Source of the DNA: Cordilura impudica
Lineage: Eukaryota > Arthropoda > Insecta > Diptera > Scathophagidae
Assembly: GCA_963682025.1 (NCBI GenBank)
Contig: OY821520.1
Coordinates: 137,710,738-137,774,737, forward strand
Direction of reading: 5' to 3'
DNA length: 64,000 nt
Below the pieces are notes generated by a model. That model did not search any database and had not been told where the DNA came from. It worked only from the letters and a program-made list of their open reading frames with translations. Both the position numbers and the translations under genes were made by a program. This document shows positions 1-11,558 of this stretch, in pieces; position 1 is the stretch's first letter; every line of letters starts with the position of its first letter.

Positions 1-1250
1 ATAACATGAACCCGAAATTTATAAATATACTTTTGCCATTACTTTTACCATATATTACTTATTTATTTAATAATATTATTACGTCAAGCATTTTCCCGTC
101 AGTATGGAAGCACGCTAAAATTATACCAATTCCGAAGTCTGATACAGAGTTTCGACCAATTGCCATTCTTTGCTTTCTTTCAAAAGCACTGGAAAAGATT
201 CTACATTCTCAAATGTTTAAATATATTAAGGACAAATGTTTAATGACTGAAAAACAATCAGGATTTCGCTCAAACCACAGCTGTGTTACTGCTTTGGTTG
301 ATGTTGCAGAAAATATTCGAAGTGAAGTAGATGATGGAAAAATTAATTTTTTGGTGCTACTTGATCATTCTAAGGCATTTGACACAGTTGACCAAAAACA
401 AAATCTAAATGTATGGTAATTCATAAGAAAAAAAATGTTCCTACATTCAATGAATTTGTAAAAATTAATAACGAAAGAATACAGATCGTGCAAGCAACGA
501 AAAATCTCGGAATTATCTTCAACAATCATCTTATCTTCAACAATCATCTCACATTAACTAGCTGGTTGGAAAAACGTACATTAAACTTAGGTCCCTCTGG
601 TCAACGCAGTATTTTACATCTTTAAGAGTTCGGATATTGTTGGCTAAATCATACTTTATTCCTGGTCTAATGTATGGATGTGAGCTCTTTGCAACTTGTG
701 ATGCCAGTAGCAAACGTAAGATGAATGTGCTGTATAATAATATCGTTAGATATGTCTTTGGTATCAGGAGGTTTGAACATATTTCATCTTTTACAAAAAG
801 CCTTTACAGCGTATCTTTTGAAAACTTGCTTAAGATTCGAGTACTAATATTTTTTCACAAAATTATTTATACTCAAAATCCACCATATCTTTACGCAAAA
901 ATTCGTTTCGCAAGATCACAAAGAGGTAGGAAGATCATTCTCCCTAGGCATAAATATCTTGTGTCAGAATGGCAGTTTTATACTAGTGCTATACGTCTTT
1001 GGAATATTATTCCACAAAACCAGCAACTTAACAGCAACGCAAACACTTTTAAACTATTTTTATTTAAATTTTTTGCCTGATTTTAAAATAATATTATATT
1101 ATGATAAATTAAAAATAAATTAAATTAAAATATTATTATTAGTTTTAAGTATTCAAATTTTGTTAAACTTGCACATCTAACAATAATGCTTTCCTGTACT
1201 GTAATTATAAGATTTAATCTTGTTGTACAGGAAATTATCAAATAAATAAA
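1..1250 (+). mobile_element. Non-LTR retrotransposon, family A copy 1, 3' part, enters from left edge
   Basis: Reverse-transcriptase relic already open at base 1. The first segment (to about 393) carries the fingers and start of the palm: a W-K-x-A-x-I-x-P-I-P-K stretch, FRPIAIL, then LLDHSKAFDTVD. At about 393 the reading jumps from DTVD straight to PKTKSKCMVIHKK, which is the thumb. The palm, with the catalytic Y-x-D-D box, is therefore missing: an internal deletion of roughly 360 bp compared with the copy at 32940. An 18-bp tandem duplication at 515-550 follows. The C-terminal domain is open at 637-1080 (GLMYGCELF, NNIVRYVFG, AIRLWN). The 3' UTR contains a hairpin and an AATAA-rich tail near 1234-1255. 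The copy is dead. The superclade is CR1/Jockey/I-like; I do not assign it further. Confidence 0.85.
1191..1233 (+). other. 3' UTR stem-loop of family A, copy 1
   Basis: TTCCTGTAC (1191-1199) pairs perfectly with GTACAGGAA (1225-1233). Inside lies a second small stem, AAGAT/ATCTT. It sits just before the AATAA-rich tail. Equivalent hairpins occur at 34229-34274 and 53076-53120 with different but still pairing arms, so this is probably a conserved RNA structure at the retrotransposon 3' end. Confidence 0.8.
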
Positions 1251-3435
1251 ATAAAATATGAAAAATATATAAGCTATAAATATAAATTCAAGCCAAGAAT
1301 TATTCTTTACTTTTATTTGTTTAAAAGCTATCGTGAAATGAAATGCATCTTTCCAAGTGTGCTATTCAAGTGAAACGGAGTGTATGTATAAGAGTACGAG
1401 TGTAGAGAAGTTATCATAAAATAGAAACATAAATTAAATCCATATGATGTTGCTGGCCCTATTGCTTCCTGTGAATATATCAAATATGAAAGTATTGGTG
1501 TAAAGTAGGTTTCTATGTATGTATTTTTTATGTGTTCTGTGGCTTCTTAGTCATGAAATTTGTTAAAATGTTGCTGATGATGTTGTCGTTTTTTTAGGTG
1601 TTTAATTTGTTTTTACAATTTTTTATCTTTTCTGGGTACATGGCAACAGATATAAATGTTTACATGAATGACTGTCATAAGACAATTTTTTTATGTTCGA
1701 GCTTAAGGAAAATATAGCTATATATTTAGTATACATCATTTTTAACAATAAACATCTATCTATGGAAGCAAAATATAATTGAAATATAGAATTTAGTACT
1801 CTCAATCATTTTATATATATAAAAAAAAAAACGTTCGAATAATGAAGAATTTAATTGTATTATTTAACTAATATTTTTATAAAATTTTATATTTTGAGGA
1901 TTAGAACTTGTTTTACAAAATGTTGAAAAAATTAAACTCCAACAAGTAAGAGTTTTAGATTCGGCTGATTACCTCTACCTGTCTCTTAAACTCAATATTA
2001 TAGCCAATGCTGGGTACGGTTACCATTTTAATACACTAACCGTTATGCTCTAATATTATTCAAAATGATAGTTAATTAATTTCCTTTTTCGACCAATACT
2101 TATTGCCTCTAGCAAATATCGCCCAATTATCATCGCCAAAAAAAAAAAAAAACAAAAAATGAAAAATGGCCTAATTAAAAATTACCTGAAAAAATTAAAA
2201 ATTGTAAAAAAAAAATTAAATTTTGCCTAAAAGATATGAAATTGTCCAAAAAAAATCGCCAAAAACGAATAATAAAATGCCCAAAAATATCAAAAATGGC
2301 CCAAAAATATGAAAGATGTTCAAAAAAACCACCCAAAAAATAATCAATATTTTCCATATAAACAAACATTCACTTAAAAATTAATTAAAATTATGCAAAA
2401 TTAAATATTTGTTTATATAGAAGTTTATTTTTATTATGGATGTACTTTGCGTTGCAGGCGAAAATTAAAAAAAATCGGCGAACTGGTTGGTTGCTTTTTA
2501 AAAAGATGCATGGGCCACAGGCGAAAATTTAAACAAAAAATTAAAGAAACGTAAAGTAGTAGGTCCCGTGACTTCAATGAAAATGTAAAAAAAATCTTGA
2601 TAAAATAAAATTGTTTTATGTTGTTCTTGTTATTGTTGTAATTCAAAATTTTGTAATCTGTAGTGGTCGTTACGTTTGAATCTTCAGAAATTTTCTTTAC
2701 AAAAAATGATGATAAATATGATCAATATGATGAATTTAAACTCTTTCAAAAATATATTTACAATTACATCAGTACTAGATGCCAGTAAGTGTCAAAAAAG
2801 AAAGCCGTATCATGGGCCCGATATTATAAACAGCTCAAAAAGCTCGCAACAAGGACATTAGACGACATCGCGAGTGCTTTACTCGAAAACTGGATTCTTA
2901 TTATCATTTGATCCTTACATTTTCAGCTAACGAAAACTTTTGAGAAAGTGCAACGAAGATTTGCCAGGTGATGAAAATCAATCAATTTATTCTTCCGATA
3001 GTGAATAAGCAAATCTTTAATATCCATATTACGACATTGAAAGTAACTTCTCTAAACTTTTTAGTCAAGGAAAAACTTTGATACTCTATGAATTAAATAC
3101 ACCTTAAATATAGCAAGAATTGCGTATTATTTTAAATTTTTAAATATCCTATTAAAATAATTGAAACAAATAACTAATGGTACTAAACAATTACACTGGT
3201 CAACAAAAGAAATAAAATTGTTTGTTACCTGTGATTTTTATTTATTTTTTTGTGTTTCTATTACAAATTGACGCGTATTTTGCAAATATGGCAACAACTT
3301 TTCTCTAACAGCTTTTATTTAGTTATAGCTAACTACCCTCATTTACTTTGTTTACTTAGATTTTCGTTTTTTATTGGACACTTAAATATATTTTGTTGAA
3401 GTTTTCGATACGGCTTCATCAAGAAGATGTTGTGT
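1251..3435. other. AT-rich stretch, no gene recognised
   Basis: No convincing coding region or complete repeat. 2090-2345 is a low-complexity block of degenerate CCAAAAAT-like motifs. Two short related segments containing CAGGCGAAAAT occur near 2455 and 2519. Near 2800-2915 a short open stretch reads KAVSWARYYKQLKK in one frame. I do not recognise it, and it is too short to call. Confidence 0.5.
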
Positions 3436-4168
3436 GCTTAATCCCATTTGTTTTTGGTACGTTTGTGGTGAATATATATTTGAAAAATATCGAAAACCTT
3501 TATCGGACTTTGTGAAAACTGCATATCATCAATACCTTAAAATAAAATTGTGTAACCAGTGTATGTTAGAAACGTATCTACGGTTATGAGCCAGTGAAAA
3601 AAAAGATGCAATGATGTTCGTAACACCCATGATTTGGCGAGAATTTCGAAATCGTCATGACGATTGCTAATTCTGTATTGTGAAAATCGAATCAAGTGGT
3701 CATATCCTAACTTATCTTCTGCTTAACGACCTCAATTAAAATCACAAGAGGCACAACCCAGCACCTCTAAATCTTCTAATATTCCAAATCTCTTTGAACC
3801 CAAACGACATACATCAAGTGACGACTCTGATTCAGCCTACAAATGTAGCCTTTCTGAACCTCAACCATTTAATCAGAAAGAGCTAAATAACTTACTAAGA
3901 GATCTGAACTTACCAAAAGAAGCTTCTTGAATTTTAGCATCTCGTTTAAATGAAAAAAATTTGCTTACTCCGAAAACCAATTTTACATTTTAACGTAACC
4001 GAGAAAAAAATCTGTTACCGTATTTTTCTCAAGAGAATGATTTATTATTTTGCAACAGATGGGATTAAACTAGTACCAACCTACTATTTGGTGTCTCCTC
4101 ATAGACAGCAGCAAAGGAAGTTTAAAGAGGGTTTGGCTTCAGAACGGTAACAAGTACGTATCTATACC
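3436..4168 (+). pseudogene. Relic of multicopy arthropod protein family (WRE/DDCxFC type), first piece
   Basis: One frame can be followed across several stops: CFWYVCGEY near 3446, CNQC at 3551, then MMFVTPMIWREF from 3611 followed by NRHDDC*FC, an acidic Ser-rich linker, ELNNLLRDLNLPKEAS, ILASRLNEKNLL, and (after a frame change) LIDSSKGSLKRV and NGNKYVSIP. From memory this order of motifs (a C-x2-C, a WREP/NH-DDCYFC block, a R-DLxLxKxxAxxLASRLxExNLL block, an IDSSKxSLK block) characterises an uncharacterised, highly repeated protein family of arthropod genomes. Its function is unknown to me; a transposon or retrogene origin is possible. Several in-frame stops and at least one frameshift make it a pseudogene. 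The reading stops at about 4168, where a retrotransposon is inserted, and resumes at about 5908. Confidence 0.7.
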
Positions 4169-5907
4169 TTTTTTTTAAACTAACCAACACTCAGGGGATG
4201 CCCCTACAAATGCAGTGCATTGTGTTCATTTCTGGAAAATAGGTTATGGGAAAGAGGAGAGAGGGAGTAGTGTATGCGGATATATGACTTTAATTTTATT
4301 AGATTATAACTGTGAGGAAAGACCTCTGCGGGGAGTTTATTCCACATACGTCTACTTCGACTGATAAACAAATTTTGTCTGTAATGCGTTATGCAGTCAA
4401 CTGGGCAATAGACCACAAACGGTTGTAATCTACTAGAGAAACGTATAGAGCGAACCGAAACTCGGGCACTTGGAATAAATTCGCTAATCTCAGAAGAACA
4501 TTTCCCATGGTAATATCTATAGAACAGTGTTACACAACCCACATTCCGACGATGTTCCAATGAATCAATAGAGTTGGATACCCTACTGTCATTGATGAAC
4601 GCCAACGCCCTCCTTTGCACACGGTCCAGTAGCTCCAAAATAGACTTTGAAGCTCCTGCCCATATATGGGAGTTGTATTGCATTTTCGGTCGGATGTAAG
4701 TGGTATAGATTTTAAGGAGGTCAGAAGAAGTGAAGTAATTTTTACACAGTTTTAGAAAACCAAGACACTTGAATGCTTCTTTCGACAACATGCTCGTTCC
4801 AACGAACATTATATTGAATTCTCATTCCTAGAACAACAAGAGTATTTGATTCCTCAATACCTATACCACCCACATACACAGGTGACATGGTTGAATCCAT
4901 GGTCCTATGGGTCAACATATAACATTGAGTCTTCAGCGCATTAAAATCAATCCTATTCGCTTTACCCCAGTCGGAGATTGTTAAACAGGTCTTGATTGAG
5001 TGTATCATTCATTGTGTGCCTTTTGCCCCCCAACCTCCAAGAGGCTTGGCCTACAGTTAAAGGAAAATGAATGACTAATGCTGCTGTCATCTGCGAAAGA
5101 GTATATAGAATTAAAAGTTTAACCAAGAAGGTCGTTCATAAAGATAAGGAAAAGAAAAGGAGAAAGAACGGAACCTTGGGGTACCCCTGAATTAAGCTGA
5201 AACCCATTAGATGAGACCCCATCAATAACAACACGTATTGTTCGGTCTCTGAGAAAACTCGATATAAATCGAGAGTAGCCATTATGCAATAAGTTTTGAT
5301 ATCAATGCATCGTGCCACACATGATCGAATGTCTTGGAAATATCCACAGTAACCACTTTACTTTCGCCAATATTGCGAATGGATCGACTCCAGCGCTCAG
5401 AGAGTAGAGCTCAAAGGTCGCCCGTGGAACGGTTTCTACGGAAGCCATACTGTCGATCATTAAGAAGTGAGTTGGCCTTTAGGTAGTTCACAAGATGGAA
5501 ATCGATCATGCTCTCCATCATCTTTGAGAGCGCAGAGCAGATTGCAATTGGACGGTAATTTTCAGGTTTATTAGCCGCACCCTTTTTAGGGATTAGTTGG
5601 AAATTAGCAACGTTCTAGCAAGAGGGAAAGACTCCCGCGCGGTACGAAAGGCTGAAAAGGTTGGCCAATGGACTGGCTAGCGTTGAAGAGCACTGTTTCA
5701 GCACCAGTGCTGGTATACCATCCCGTACCGAAGACTTATAAATGTTAAGATCTGAAAGAACCTTTTTAACTGCACGTGCTCGAAGGAATATTTTAGGCAT
5801 AGTACAAGATACACTTTCAAGTTCGCGTAGAGGTTGATCACTATGCGGCAAAAACGAGTTTTTTGCTAAAGTTCAGCCAAAAGGTCAGCCTTATCAACCC
5901 GTTCAGT
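4169..5907 (-). mobile_element. Non-LTR retrotransposon, family B, 5'-truncated, reverse orientation
   Basis: On the minus strand the RT domain can be read almost entirely, from about 5907 (TERVDKADLLAEL) through NSFLPHSDQ, KSSVRDGIPALVLK, ENYRPIAICSALSKMMESM and DRQYGFRRNRSTGD. It continues through VTVDISKTFDHVWHDAL, GVPQGSVLSPFLF and the catalytic box FADD (codons at 5086-5097) to a C-terminal region with YIRPKMQYNSHIWAG, SLEHRRNVGCV and RRMWNKLPAEVFP, ending in a stop at 4204. A few frameshifts and stops break it. A T-run at 4169-4176 is its poly(A) tail. It lies inside the coding relic that continues on both sides. CR1/Jockey-like superclade; the clade is not assigned. Confidence 0.85.
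4191..4206 (-). other. Small hairpin overlapping the family B stop codon
   Basis: AGGGG-ATG-CCCCT is a perfect 5-bp stem with a 3-base loop. The ORF2 stop TAG (minus strand, 4204-4206) lies in one arm. It may be a 3' end structure of the element or chance. Confidence 0.35.
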
Positions 5908-6402
5908 GATAAGGCACATTCGATGACTTTAAAAGAATACGCAAATGTTTCTAACGCTATGGAAAAAATTAAGTATCAAGACCATAAATTGGTCATTTGC
6001 GTTGATCTGAAAATGACTAACTTTCGTTTAGTTTAGTTCCCTTGTTTCTTGTGTCCCTGGGATAGTCGAGACAAACAACACCATTGGTCACAAAAAGTTT
6101 GGCCAGTACGGGAAGAGCTAAAAGTTGGTACAACAAATGTTCTAAACGTGCCTTTAGTTATTCGAGACCGCATCATACTTCCACCACTTCGTATTAAAAT
6201 CGGCATAATGAAACAGTTTTTTGAAGGCGCTTGACAAAAGTGGCGAATATTTTAATTTTCATTCATGCAAGTTTCCAGGATTAAGTACAGAAAAATATAA
6301 AGCCCGTATTTCTGATGGGCCTCAGATTAGGCAACTCGTGAAAGATCCTAATTTTGTCAAATCAATGACTGAAGTCAAATCCAAAACTTGGGATACATTT
6401 GT
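5908..6402 (+). pseudogene. Relic of multicopy arthropod protein family, second piece
   Basis: The coding relic left at 4168 resumes here: AHSMTLKEYANV, KIKYQDHKLVICVDLKM, then PCFLCPWDSRDKQHH, WPVREELKVG, RDRIILPPLRIKIG, MKQFFEGALDK (with a frameshift near 6234), GPQIRQLVKDPNF and KTWDTFV. The pattern CxxCxWDSR, the PPLHIKLG-like block and the MKQFVKALDK-like block occur in the same order in the family as I remember it. The 5' end of the intervening retrotransposon lies within a few bases of 5907. The piece ends where a GTCY repeat starts. Confidence 0.7.
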
Positions 6403-7158
6403 TATACCCTATACCACTATGTGGTTTGGGTATAATGACTTTGTGCTGCTGTTTGTAACTACCAAAAATATTTGACCTAGACCCATTTTTTATTATTAAC
6501 GATGTCCGTCCGTCCGTCTGTCTGTGTGTCCATGTAAAACTTGTAATCAAACTGCAGGTCGCAAATATGAATATATTTTGATGAAATTTAGTACATAAGC
6601 TTTTTTCGGCCATAGAATGAAAGCTGTTGGTGAGAATCGGTCCATGTTCAGACCTAGCCCCCATACAAATGAACCCTATGAAATCAACATAAATTGCCAT
6701 AAGATCCAAATTATCATATAAATCTTAGTCAAATTGGGTTTGTATGTGTTTATTACATCCACTAATCAATAGTCCAAAAATGATTCCTATGGGACAAATC
6801 TTAGTCATAGGCCCTATATAGAGCTGCTTCCCGATCTTCACCTACATAAATCTATCTAAAAACAAAAATATTGCACTGATTCTTCTCAAATTTTGTTTGT
6901 ATATATTTTTGCAAAATACAAGAGACTTTACCAAACATGGTCAGGATCGGTCCATTTTTGTGCCTAGTCCTCTATAGATATATCAACCGATATGAACTTT
7001 TTCATATCTTCAGCCAAAAAAATTAATAAAAATCCCACTCAAATTTGATTTATACTTATTTTCTATATCCAGTTAGTTGGGCCTGAGCGATAGTGTCTCT
7101 AAACGCATGGTATAGGGTATCGATAGTCGGTCTAGACCGGCTATAATTTTCTTATTTG
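6403..7158 (-). repeat. GTCY-array interspersed repeat, reverse orientation
   Basis: It runs from TATACCCTATACCACTATG at 6403, through a GTCC/GTCT array near 6506-6530, to GTCGGTCTAGACCG and CTTATTTG at 7158. It is inserted inside the coding relic: TTTGTTAT occurs on both sides (6398-6405 and just after the 3' end), which is either a target duplication or partly element sequence. Confidence 0.85.
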
Positions 7159-7455
7159 TTTTTGTTATGAGTAATTTTCTAGGCAAAAAGAAATCTGACA
7201 ACCATGTTGAACTTGTTGAGTCCATCTATCGAACTTACCAGACCTAGAGTACAACATGAGCATAAAAATCCACTTCCTGTACTTCGCATTTAGACCAATT
7301 TCCACAAAATCTGAATGATTTTAGTAAGGAGCAGGGTGAAAGAGTATATCAGGATATTCAGACAATGGAAGAACGTTAGCAGGGGCAGTGGGGCTGACAT
7401 ATGATGGTAGACTACTGATGGAGTTTGCAACGAGATCTACCAAATGTTGTTTATT
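7159..7455 (+). pseudogene. Relic of multicopy arthropod protein family, third piece
   Basis: Third segment of the split relic. The frame reads SNFLGKKKSDNHVELVESIYRTYQT, then SHLDQFPQNLNDFSKEQGER, YQDIQTMEER, W-HMMVDY-WSLQRDLPN, with several stops. The HSHLDxFPxNLxxxSxExGERxHQDI and MxDYCWxLKRD patterns are the C-terminal signature of the same family. The order and spacing of the three pieces show that a single copy was split by two later insertions. Confidence 0.7.
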
Positions 7456-7961
7456 TAAGGAAATCTTAGAAAATATCATTTGCTAGTGTTCAATAGAAAT
7501 TTTGTTAGCATAATGTATTATTTTTTAGAATTTTTTTGTCAAAATAATAAAACTATATATTTGAAAAGGTAGAGGTAGAGGTAGAGGTAGAGGTGTAGAT
7601 GTGTAGAGGTGTAGAGGTGTAGAGGTGTAGGGGTAGTCAGGGCCATAGAAATACCTAGTAACAGGAAAAAAATAAAGGAAACAAGACTTTTGTTGACCAG
7701 TGTTATATACCAAATCAAACCTCTATAGTATTATTATATTAAATGTAAATTTTATACGACGTTTTGATAACAGGATATATGGTAAATATTCGATCCTTAC
7801 ATCAAGATACACAGTTATAACTTTTTTTGCTAATAGTATTGATACTAAATCGTGTGAGGAATTTATAGGCTTTTCGTAAGATTTAGAACTAAAATACCTA
7901 TCTACGCCATATATCACACTAGGCGTCGGCTGAGTGAAAAAAATTTTTCTCTTGTATCCCT
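7456..7961. other. No gene; contains a short minisatellite
   Basis: AT-rich sequence without a recognisable gene, apart from a G-rich minisatellite at 7567-7636. Confidence 0.5.
7567..7636. repeat. GGTAGA / GGTGTAGA minisatellite
   Basis: Tandem GGTAGA units (four to five) pass into GGTGTAGA units (four to five). It is purine-rich on the plus strand and stands out in the AT-rich surroundings. Confidence 0.9.
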
Positions 7962-8574
7962 AATAATATATGAAACTTTAGAAGAAGTCGATACATTCTG
8001 CTATCTTGGAGCCATTATCAATCGAACTGGAGGATCTAGCGAAGATATTGCTAGTCGAATAAAAAAGGGCACACAATCCTTTGGTCTACTCAATGAAGTG
8101 TGGAAATCGTCCACAATATCACGTCGTATTAAAATTAATATATTCAACTCCAACGTAAAATCAACGTTGTTATATGGATGCGAAACTTGGAACGCTGCCT
8201 CCCGAGACATTAAATCCTTGCAAGTTTTCGTTAACAAATGTCTTCGAAGAATTCTACGAATCTTCTGGCCACGAACTATTTCGAACATCAACCTGTGGCG
8301 CGAAACAATGCAAACACCGCTGCGCGTAGAAATACAGAGAAGAAAGTGGAATTGGATCGGACATACACTCCGCAAACAACCGTCCGATATTGCCCGAAAT
8401 GCTATTGAATGGAACCCTCAGGGAAGTCGTAGAACAGAGCGACCAGCTCACACGTGGCGAAGACAAATCGACTCCGAGATAAGAAAAATGCGTAAAAGCT
8501 GGAGCGAAGTAAAAAACATAGCGATTGATAGATCTGAGTGGAGGAAGTTTGTTGAGGCCCTATGCTCCTTATAG
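7962..8574 (+). pseudogene. C-terminal part of a third non-LTR retrotransposon RT (family C)
   Basis: An open frame of about 200 codons reads ETLEEVDTFCYLGAIINRTGG, then KSTLLYGCETW, CLRRILRIFWPRTISN, KWNWIGHTLRKQPSDIARNAIEWNPQGSRR, HTWRRQIDSEI and ends at TAG 8572-8574. The YLG, LLYGxExW and WxWIGHxLR-Kx..WNPQGxR motifs are typical of the thumb and C-terminal zinc-region end of non-LTR ORF2 proteins. It has no endonuclease, palm or N-terminal region, so it is a 5'-truncated insertion. It is uninterrupted by stops and so younger than families A and B here. The clade (RTE-X- or R4-like) is uncertain. Confidence 0.75.
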
Positions 8575-8689
8575 GATCGAAGGGAAAAACAGTCATTGTT
8601 TTTTAAAAATAAATAAGAAATTATAATGGATAAAACTAAAATCAATTAGCTTAAAATTTAAATATAAATTTAAATTGCATTATAATTTA

Positions 8690-9375
8690 GAGGTTCATTA
8701 AGGACAACTGTGTGTTTCCTTCAAAAGTATCTTTTTTAAAAATTACATATTCTTAAAAAGTGTCTCTTCTTAAAAAGGATCTTTAATCGAAAAAATAAAT
8801 TTTTTTAGAAGAGTACCTTTTCTTAAAGCAAAATGTTATTTTTTCAAAATATGCATTTTGTTAAAAAGTAAATTTTTGAAAAATAATTAAATACAAAGTA
8901 CTTTATCCTAGAAAACTATATTTACTACATTTTCTTTAAAAAAATACCTCTTCTTAAAAAATACCTTTTCTAAAGGACTACCTTTTCTTTAAAAGTGTCT
9001 CTTCAAAAAATAATGTATTTTGTTAAAAAAAATTATTTTTCTTAGAAAATTTCCTTTTCTTAAAAAAGTACCTTGTCTCAAAAAGTACCATTGTTTGAAA
9101 AAGCACATTTCCTTAAAGATGTAAATTTTCTTAAAAAGGTACCTTTTCTTACAAAACTACATTTTCTTAAAGAATTACTTTATCTTAAATAGTACATTGT
9201 CTTATAAATTTATCTTTCCTTAAAAAAGTATATTATCTCAAAAAAAAAAAAGAAAAGAAAAAGGATTTACCTACGAAAAGTACCTTTTTCAAAAAAAGTA
9301 CCAATTTTAAAACGTACGTTTTCCTTCAAAAGTACCCCTTATTTAAAAAAGTACATACACCTTGAAAAGTGTTTT
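8690..9375. repeat. Degenerate repeat of CTTAAAAAAGTACcTTTT-like motif
   Basis: About 680 bp in which AAAAGTACC/ATTTTCTT-like words recur with irregular spacing of roughly 20-35 bp. The word is close to self-complementary around GTAC. It looks like an old decayed minisatellite. No coding potential. Confidence 0.7.
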
Positions 9376-10157
9376 CAACGGGAAACATTTTTGTATATTT
9401 GCATAGGAAAGGGTAAATAAAAACCAAATTACATTTGTCTGTAATTAATGAATCCCGTGTTAACGACTGCCTAATTAAAAGCATATTATCTGAAAAACAT
9501 TAAAAAAAATGCCATTAATTAATATTGGTCCACAACCAGAAGTTTGAAACATGTAAATTTCTTTTTAATTTCCTTTGTGAAGACTTTTAAAAAATTATTT
9601 AATATGTTGCGAAAAATCGTTATGCATGGCAGGATGTGGTATGTTTGTGTAAATAAAAGTTAATAAAAATATCAATTCACTTAATTAATTGGAAGTTGAT
9701 TCATTCAGTAAAAACATAATCATTTTACGTCTACTGAGGAAGTATAATAAAGCTTAAAAACCACCCTCAAATGGAATTTTTCTCCGTTATATGCCTGATA
9801 TAATTTAGAATTCCAAAGTTCTAAACATTGAGTATTAATTATTCTTTAAAATTGCATTTAATTTGAATTTTGAGGTCAAACTATTTTTTGTTTTTATATA
9901 TATAAACCAACAAAAGATGCTAGTTATAGAATTGAAAATAATTTATGTTACCAACTATTTTTTGTTTTAATTTTGTGACTACGACTACCAAACATAAAAG
10001 AAATGTCCTTGTGCATACAAAGAATGTTCACGAAATTTCTTGTTTGAAACCAAAAAACACAATCGATACTATTTTAGTTCTTTTAATAAGTTATTATGTT
10101 TTTGTAATGTTAATACCCATATACTTAATTATGCGGGTATAAATGTATCACCCATTA
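9376..10157. other. AT-rich, no gene recognised
   Basis: No supported feature. A 65-codon open frame near 9945 has no recognisable motif. Confidence 0.5.
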
Positions 10158-10581
10158 TAAGTATTATGTTAAATCTCGCAAAAACCAATATGTATGTATA
10201 TAGTTCATAGCAATATAATGCATTTATATACATAAGTATTACGACAGCATATATCTCTTTTCTCATTTGAGATCTTAAAACCATATTAATTTCTTTTTCA
10301 TTACATATTTTTAATTTAGGACATAGTTATTCAGCAACTTAATAAAAATAAATTGCCATTATTTAGGCAATATTATTAAAATTACTCTGCTTAAAGTCGT
10401 TATACAAATTACTAAACTAATTTAATAGAGGCAACCTAATAAAACCAAGAATAACATGCTCTAGTCCTAAATACTGGCGACAACAACCACAAATTCCGTT
10501 GTAAAACATATTTTTAACCGCAAAGGTTTTAAGAAATATTGTAACAAATAATTAGTTAAAGTACTACATATAAAATTGATA

Positions 10582-10673
10582 TTAGGAATTGTTTTTCGGT
10601 TATGAAAAAAGAAACCCAAACTTCTAATTAGGAATTGTTTTTCGGTTATGAAAAAAGAAACCCAAACTTCTAA
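10582..10673 (+). repeat. 46-bp tandem duplication
   Basis: Two adjacent copies of a 46-bp sequence starting TTAGGAATTGTTTTTCGG. The same pair, with small changes, is present in unit B near 18608-18700, so it predates the 3.7-kb duplication. Confidence 0.9.
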
Positions 10674-10770
10674 CTTTTTTTGGTACTTCTAACCTAAATG
10701 AAATTGTATGAGTCAATTTCTGTTGTAAATACTAAAAAAAAGATAGAAATATGATTAGGCAGTAATAAAA

Positions 10771-11520
10771 TTAGAGTCGGTCTATACCAACTATACGATA
10801 CCCTATACCACCCGTTTAGATCCAACTAATTTGTTATAGAAAATAAGCATAACCTAAATTTGAGTGGCATTTTTATTTATTTTTCTTTTTGCCTTCGGAT
10901 TTGAAAAAGATCATATCGAATGCTATATTTACATAGGGACTAGGCCGCAAAATGGACCGATCCCTACCATATTTGGCAGGATCACTTATGTTTTACAAAG
11001 GCATACACATACTTAATTTGACCAAAATCTCCGCAATATTTTAGTTTTTTGTTAGATTTAAGTGAAGATTGGGAATCAGCTTCATATTTGGGCTATGACT
11101 ACGAATTGTCATATAGGGTTTATTGGACTACTGATAAATGGATATAATAAACATACACAGACTCAATTTGACCGAGATCTATGTTATATTTGGATATTAT
11201 GGCAATCTATGTCGATCTCATAGGGGTCATTTGTATGGGGCTGAACATGAACCGATTTTCACCAATTTCAATAGCGTTCATACTATGACCGTCAAAAGCT
11301 TATATACTAAATTTTATCAAAAGATATTCACATTTACGACCTTGATTTCAAGGATTATGTGGACACTCAGACAGATGGACGGACATCGCCAAGTCCACTC
11401 AGAAAGTGATACTGAGTCGGTCAGTATAGTAAAAGAAGTGTCTGGGTCAAACGTTTTGGGTTACAAACATCAACACAAAGTCATTATACCCTGACCACAT
11501 AGTGGTATAGGGTATAGAAA
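10771..11520 (+). repeat. GTCY-array repeat, forward, diverged copy (unit A)
   Basis: Starts with a decayed palindrome (AGAGTCGGTCTATACCAACTAT is no longer symmetric) followed by ACGATACCCTATACCA. Ends ACCACATAGTGGTATAGGGTAT. The GGAC array is nearly lost. Its counterpart in unit B is at 18799-19550. Confidence 0.8.
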
Positions 11521-11558
11521 ACATTTAAGTATAACGTGATAATATAATATTAAAAATA

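Noticed and set aside
2175..2369. Phe-rich 64-codon frame on the minus strand
   Set aside because: By-product of the degenerate CCAAAAAT low-complexity block.
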